A stretch of 64,000 bases of DNA from Erysipelotrichaceae bacterium (lineage in GTDB: Bacteria; Bacillota_I; Bacilli_A; Erysipelotrichales; Erysipelotrichaceae). Shown here in pieces: positions 60,646-64,000 of this stretch (positions within the stretch are counted from its first letter, which is position 1; each line of letters begins with the position of its first letter). The position numbers and the translations under genes were made by a program. The notes under the pieces are model-generated. The model saw only the letters and a program-made list of their open reading frames with translations. It was not told the DNA's origin and did no database searches. The stretch spans positions 1 to 64,000 of the forward strand of contig JAISTR010000034.1 in the NCBI GenBank assembly GCA_031272515.1. The letters run 5' to 3'.

Positions 60646-63159
60646 ATGGATTCCTATACCCCGATGATGCAGCAATACCTGGCCATCAAAGAGAATCATC
60701 CCGATGCTCTTCTGTTTTATCGTCTCGGGGATTTTTATGAGATGTTTTTCGAGGATGCGAAAATCGGGGCCCGGGAATTGGACCTGGTCTTAACCGGACG
60801 CAACGGCGGCCAGCCGGAGCGCATCCCGATGTGCGGGGTTCCCTATCATGCCCTGAATTCCTATTTACAAAGACTGGTCTCACGCGGCTACAAGGTTGCC
60901 ATCGTTGAGCAGCTGGAAGACCCGGCAACGACCAAAGGCATGGTCAAGCGCGATGTCATCCGGGTGGTCACACCCGGAACCCTGAGCAGCGACTTAACCG
61001 ATGAGAGGGAGAATGTCTTTCTGGGGGCAGCCTTTGAATGCCAAAGCGGGATTGCCCTGGCTTTCTGTGATTTGTCCAGCGGTGACTGCGGGCTAAAACT
61101 TGTCGCCAAGTCCGGTTCCGCTTTATTACAGGAGCTGCTCAAGCAATCGGTAAAGGAACTGGTGGTCAGCGAGAGCTTCCCTGGCAAATACCTGGCAATC
61201 ATCCGCGAAAACGGCAGCATCGCCTTATCCTATCTGGAAAACGCCGCCATACCGCAGGAATATGCGGACTTGGCCAAAGATATCAGCGAACCCTACAACC
61301 AACAGGCCTTCGGGCTATTGGTCAATTACCTGATGGCTACCCAGCGCCAGTTTCTGGCGCATCTGTTGCCGCCGGAGAGCCAGGATGAAAAGCGCATCCT
61401 GCAGCTGGACTATGCGACCATCACCAACCTGGAATTGACCAAGCCGCTAAGACCCACAGGCAAAAATGACTGCCTGTGGTCCTTTCTCGACCACTCTCAA
61501 AGCGCTATGGGCAGCCGGCTGTTAAAAAAATGGATTGAAAAACCCCTGCGGGATTTAAAGGAAATACAGGACCGGCAGGACACCATCGCCTTTCTCTTGG
61601 CTTCGCAAGTGCGCAAGGATGACCTGAAGCTGGCTCTGCGCCAGATCTATGATCTGGAGCGCTTAACAACCCGCTTTGCCTTGTCCTCCGCCAATGGCCA
61701 GGACTGTATCCGTTTGACGAAAACCTTGCAGCAGGTGCCAATCATCCAAAAGCTGATGAATGGCGCAGCCGGCCGCTACAGCCTAATGGACGTTGACGGC
61801 TGCCAGGATTTGTTGGCAGAGCTGGATGGCTGCTTTGTAGAGGACCCGCCCGTCAATCCCAAGGATGGCGGCATCTTTGCGGATGGCTATCATAAAGAGC
61901 TGGATGAGCTGCGCCAGCTGCAGAAGGATGACCAGAAGTGGATCTTGGATTTGGAAGCCAGGATGCGTGAGGAAACCGGGATCAAGAACCTCAAGGTCGG
62001 CTATAACCGGGTCTTTGGCTATTACTTTGAAGTCTCCAAAGCCAATATCCCGATGCTACAAGGACGCGACTATATAAGAAAACAAACCCTCGCCAACGGC
62101 GAGCGCTTTGTGACCCCTGAGCTCAAGGAAAAGGAAGAGAGCATCCTGCACGCCAAGGAGAAATCCATCCGTTTGGAAAATCAGCTTTTCTCCGAGCTTT
62201 TGGACAAGGTGCGCGGGTATCTGGGTCGCTTGCAGAAGCTGGCCCAGGCCTTGGCAGCCATCGATGCGCTTTACAGCTTGAGCACAGTCAGCGAAGCGAA
62301 AGGATATCATAAGCCCAGCTTCAATAGCGAGGGCAGACTGGAAATCATAGATGGCCGCCATCCGGTTTTGGAGACGCTAAGAAAACAGCACTACATCCCC
62401 AACAGCCTGCAGATTGAAGGACAGAAGCGTTTATGCATCATCACCGGCCCCAACATGGGCGGCAAGAGCACCTTCATGCGCCAGGTCGCATTAATTGTGA
62501 TTCTGGCCCAGATTGGCTGTTATGTCCCGGCGAAAAGCTGCGACACGATTCTCTTTGACCGCTGCTTTACCCGCATCGGTGCCAGCGACGACATCCTCTC
62601 TGGCCAGTCCACCTTTATGGTGGAGATGCTGGAGGCCAACCAGGCGCTGCAGTATGCAACGAAAGACTCGCTGATCCTCTTTGATGAGATCGGCAGGGGG
62701 ACCTCCACCTATGATGGCATGGCTTTGGCACAGGCGATACTGGAATACATCGGCTCCGCCATCCAGGCCATTACCCTGTTTTCCACCCACTATCACGAAC
62801 TGACCGCGCTTTCGGATTCTTTGCCCTGCGTCTTCAATGTGCACGCGAGTGTGAAGGAAGACAAGGAGAATGTGGAGTTTCTCTATAAGATCAAACCGGG
62901 CAAAGCCGACCGTTCCTACGGGGTGCATGTCGCCAGACTGGCGAAGATCCCGGAAGCGGTGATTGAGCGGGCAAAGACATTACAAAAGGAACTGGAGTCC
63001 AAGAAGCGGGTGGTGCAGTCATCGCTGCAGATCATTGAAGCGATTCCCGCCAAGGAAAAGCGGATTTTAAATACCCTGAGTCAGGCGGACGCGGACGCGA
63101 TGAGTCCGCGTGACGCCTTGCAGTTTCTCTATGATTTGAAGAAGGAGATGGAAAAATGA
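60646..63159 (+). CDS. mutS: DNA mismatch repair protein MutS
   Basis: 837 aa. Begins MDSYTPMMQQYL with the mismatch-binding YRLGDFYEMFFEDA (Phe-x-Glu) motif at about 26-39, then the lever/clamp domains and the ATPase with Walker A GPNMGGKSTFMRQ (near 610) and DEIGRGTSTYDGMALAQA region. The ATG at 60646 is preferred on family alignment; upstream frame to 60568 has no homology and no ribosome-binding site. A TATAAT 6 nt away suggests a leaderless mRNA. Overlaps mutL by 4 nt. Confidence 0.95.
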   Translation: MDSYTPMMQQYLAIKENHPDALLFYRLGDFYEMFFEDAKIGARELDLVLTGRNGGQPERIPMCGVPYHALNSYLQRLVSRGYKVAIVEQLEDPATTKGMVKRDVIRVVTPGTLSSDLTDERENVFLGAAFECQSGIALAFCDLSSGDCGLKLVAKSGSALLQELLKQSVKELVVSESFPGKYLAIIRENGSIALSYLENAAIPQEYADLAKDISEPYNQQAFGLLVNYLMATQRQFLAHLLPPESQDEKRILQLDYATITNLELTKPLRPTGKNDCLWSFLDHSQSAMGSRLLKKWIEKPLRDLKEIQDRQDTIAFLLASQVRKDDLKLALRQIYDLERLTTRFALSSANGQDCIRLTKTLQQVPIIQKLMNGAAGRYSLMDVDGCQDLLAELDGCFVEDPPVNPKDGGIFADGYHKELDELRQLQKDDQKWILDLEARMREETGIKNLKVGYNRVFGYYFEVSKANIPMLQGRDYIRKQTLANGERFVTPELKEKEESILHAKEKSIRLENQLFSELLDKVRGYLGRLQKLAQALAAIDALYSLSTVSEAKGYHKPSFNSEGRLEIIDGRHPVLETLRKQHYIPNSLQIEGQKRLCIITGPNMGGKSTFMRQVALIVILAQIGCYVPAKSCDTILFDRCFTRIGASDDILSGQSTFMVEMLEANQALQYATKDSLILFDEIGRGTSTYDGMALAQAILEYIGSAIQAITLFSTHYHELTALSDSLPCVFNVHASVKEDKENVEFLYKIKPGKADRSYGVHVARLAKIPEAVIERAKTLQKELESKKRVVQSSLQIIEAIPAKEKRILNTLSQADADAMSPRDALQFLYDLKKEMEK

Positions 63160-64000
63160 GCATCATCCGTTTGGACAGCCATCTCACCAATATGATTGCT
63201 GCCGGCGAGGTCGTCGAGCGGCCCGCTGGCATCGTGAAGGAGCTGGTGGAAAACAGCCTGGATGCAAAGGCCAAACGGATTGATGTCGCCATTGAAGATG
63301 GCGGCATCACCAGCATCACTGTCAGTGATGATGGAACCGGGATGGATTCTGTTGATGCCGCCATGGCGTTTGAGCGCCATGCGACCTCCAAGATCTCCGG
63401 CATCGAGGACCTCTGGCGCATCAGCACCATGGGTTTTCGCGGGGAGGCTTTGCCTTCCATCGCTTCTGTCAGTGAAACCGAGCTTATCACCAGCAATGGC
63501 AGTGAGTGCACAAAAGTCATCGTCGACTATGGCGAGAAAAAAGTGGAGGAGTGCGAAATGTGCCCGCAGGGCACAACCGTCAAGGTCAAGGGATTGTTTT
63601 TGAAAACCCCGGCAAGGCTCAAGCACCTGCGCTCGCTCAACTATGAAAGTGGAGCAGTGGCCCAGGTTGTCGAGCGCTTTGCGCTCGCCCATCCCGACAT
63701 TGCCTTTTCCTTGACTTCCAACAATCAGCAGCTCTTACAAACCTCCGGCAACGGGTCAAGGATCGATGTCATCTTTCAGATTTATGGCCGTAGCACGGCC
63801 AAAGCCAGCGTGGAAGTAAATGGCAGTGACTACGATTACACCATTAACGGGGTGGCGGTCTTGCCATCCATCAACCGTGCCAACCGCAACTACATCACCT
63901 TGTTTGTCAATTCCCGATTGGTGCGAAGCCCCTCACTGACCAGTGCGGTGGCGGAGGCTTATGCCCCGTATTTACCTCCTGACCGCTATCCGATAGCGGT
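63156..64000 (+). CDS. mutL: DNA mismatch repair protein MutL (5' part; runs off the window)
   Basis: At least 281 codons. ATG at 63156 overlaps the mutS stop (ATGA). GHKL ATPase motifs: MIAAGEVVERPAGIVKELVENSLDA region (motif I), DDGTGM (motif II), FERHATSKI, GFRGEALPSIASVSE (motif III) and NSRLVRSPSL. Truncated only by the window edge. MutS-MutL coupling is standard in Bacillota. Confidence 0.97.
   Translation, partial: MSIIRLDSHLTNMIAAGEVVERPAGIVKELVENSLDAKAKRIDVAIEDGGITSITVSDDGTGMDSVDAAMAFERHATSKISGIEDLWRISTMGFRGEALPSIASVSETELITSNGSECTKVIVDYGEKKVEECEMCPQGTTVKVKGLFLKTPARLKHLRSLNYESGAVAQVVERFALAHPDIAFSLTSNNQQLLQTSGNGSRIDVIFQIYGRSTAKASVEVNGSDYDYTINGVAVLPSINRANRNYITLFVNSRLVRSPSLTSAVAEAYAPYLPPDRYPIA

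Overview
The window is a chromosomal segment around the replication origin of a Bacillota (Firmicutes) bacterium. It carries dnaA, dnaN, an S4-domain gene, recF, gyrB and gyrA, DnaA-box clusters on both sides of dnaA, the order serS - tadA - SRP RNA - dnaX - recR, an RNA polymerase delta subunit, a c-di-AMP receptor (DarA type), YwfO/YwiB-like proteins, a serine T-box and B. subtilis-type parS and Noc-binding palindromes. The short SRP RNA and overall gene content suggest an Erysipelotrichia-like lineage; that placement is inference. The standard genetic code fits.

Layout. 0.1-9.4 kb is accessory: a probable radical-SAM modification operon (two helical-repeat proteins with matching Cys-containing C-terminal tails plus a tandem radical SAM/SPASM enzyme), a DUF5011 surface protein, a 40-residue secreted peptide, glycogen phosphorylase, a membrane protein that ends in an IS-like terminal repeat, and a nitroreductase. 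9.5-13.9 kb holds an ABC-2 exporter divergent from a LytTR/DUF3021 pair, a phosphoesterase lipoprotein and a small membrane protein. 13.9-30.2 kb is mainly minus-strand housekeeping: gltX-ispF, darA, dtd-folD-DUF951-ychF, a PTS permease with a pseudo-IIB domain, nadK, fhs, recR, dnaX, tadA and serS.

30.5-36.6 kb is a gene desert. It contains a pseudogene broken only by TAG codons, an internally deleted IS3/IS150 copy, an eroded IS30-type transposase, perfect parS and Noc sites 33 bp apart, and clustered AT-rich palindromes. 36.6-45.8 kb is the origin block, transcribed leftward. 45.8-64 kb is transcribed rightward, co-directional with replication: purA-ade, tRNA-Pro(CGG), divisome and nucleotide-hydrolase genes, a peptidase, argS-rpoE-murA, rpmE, DUF4438, a ferritin-like/VIT transporter, an iron-sulfur aldo/keto reductase, mutS and the start of mutL (cut by the window edge).

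The best candidate for an undescribed system is at 696-4638. Two otherwise dissimilar proteins share an N-terminal KPWLSK motif and a C-terminal tail with identical spacing (YNG, then Cys 22 residues after the Tyr, then CX6C, then 19-20 residues to the end). They are followed immediately by a double radical SAM/SPASM protein with only one SAM cluster motif. CX3D and CX3E patterns in the tails suggest thioether cross-linking on large, folded-protein substrates. A second theme is probable leaderless transcription of three genes (phosphoesterase, DUF1934, mutS).
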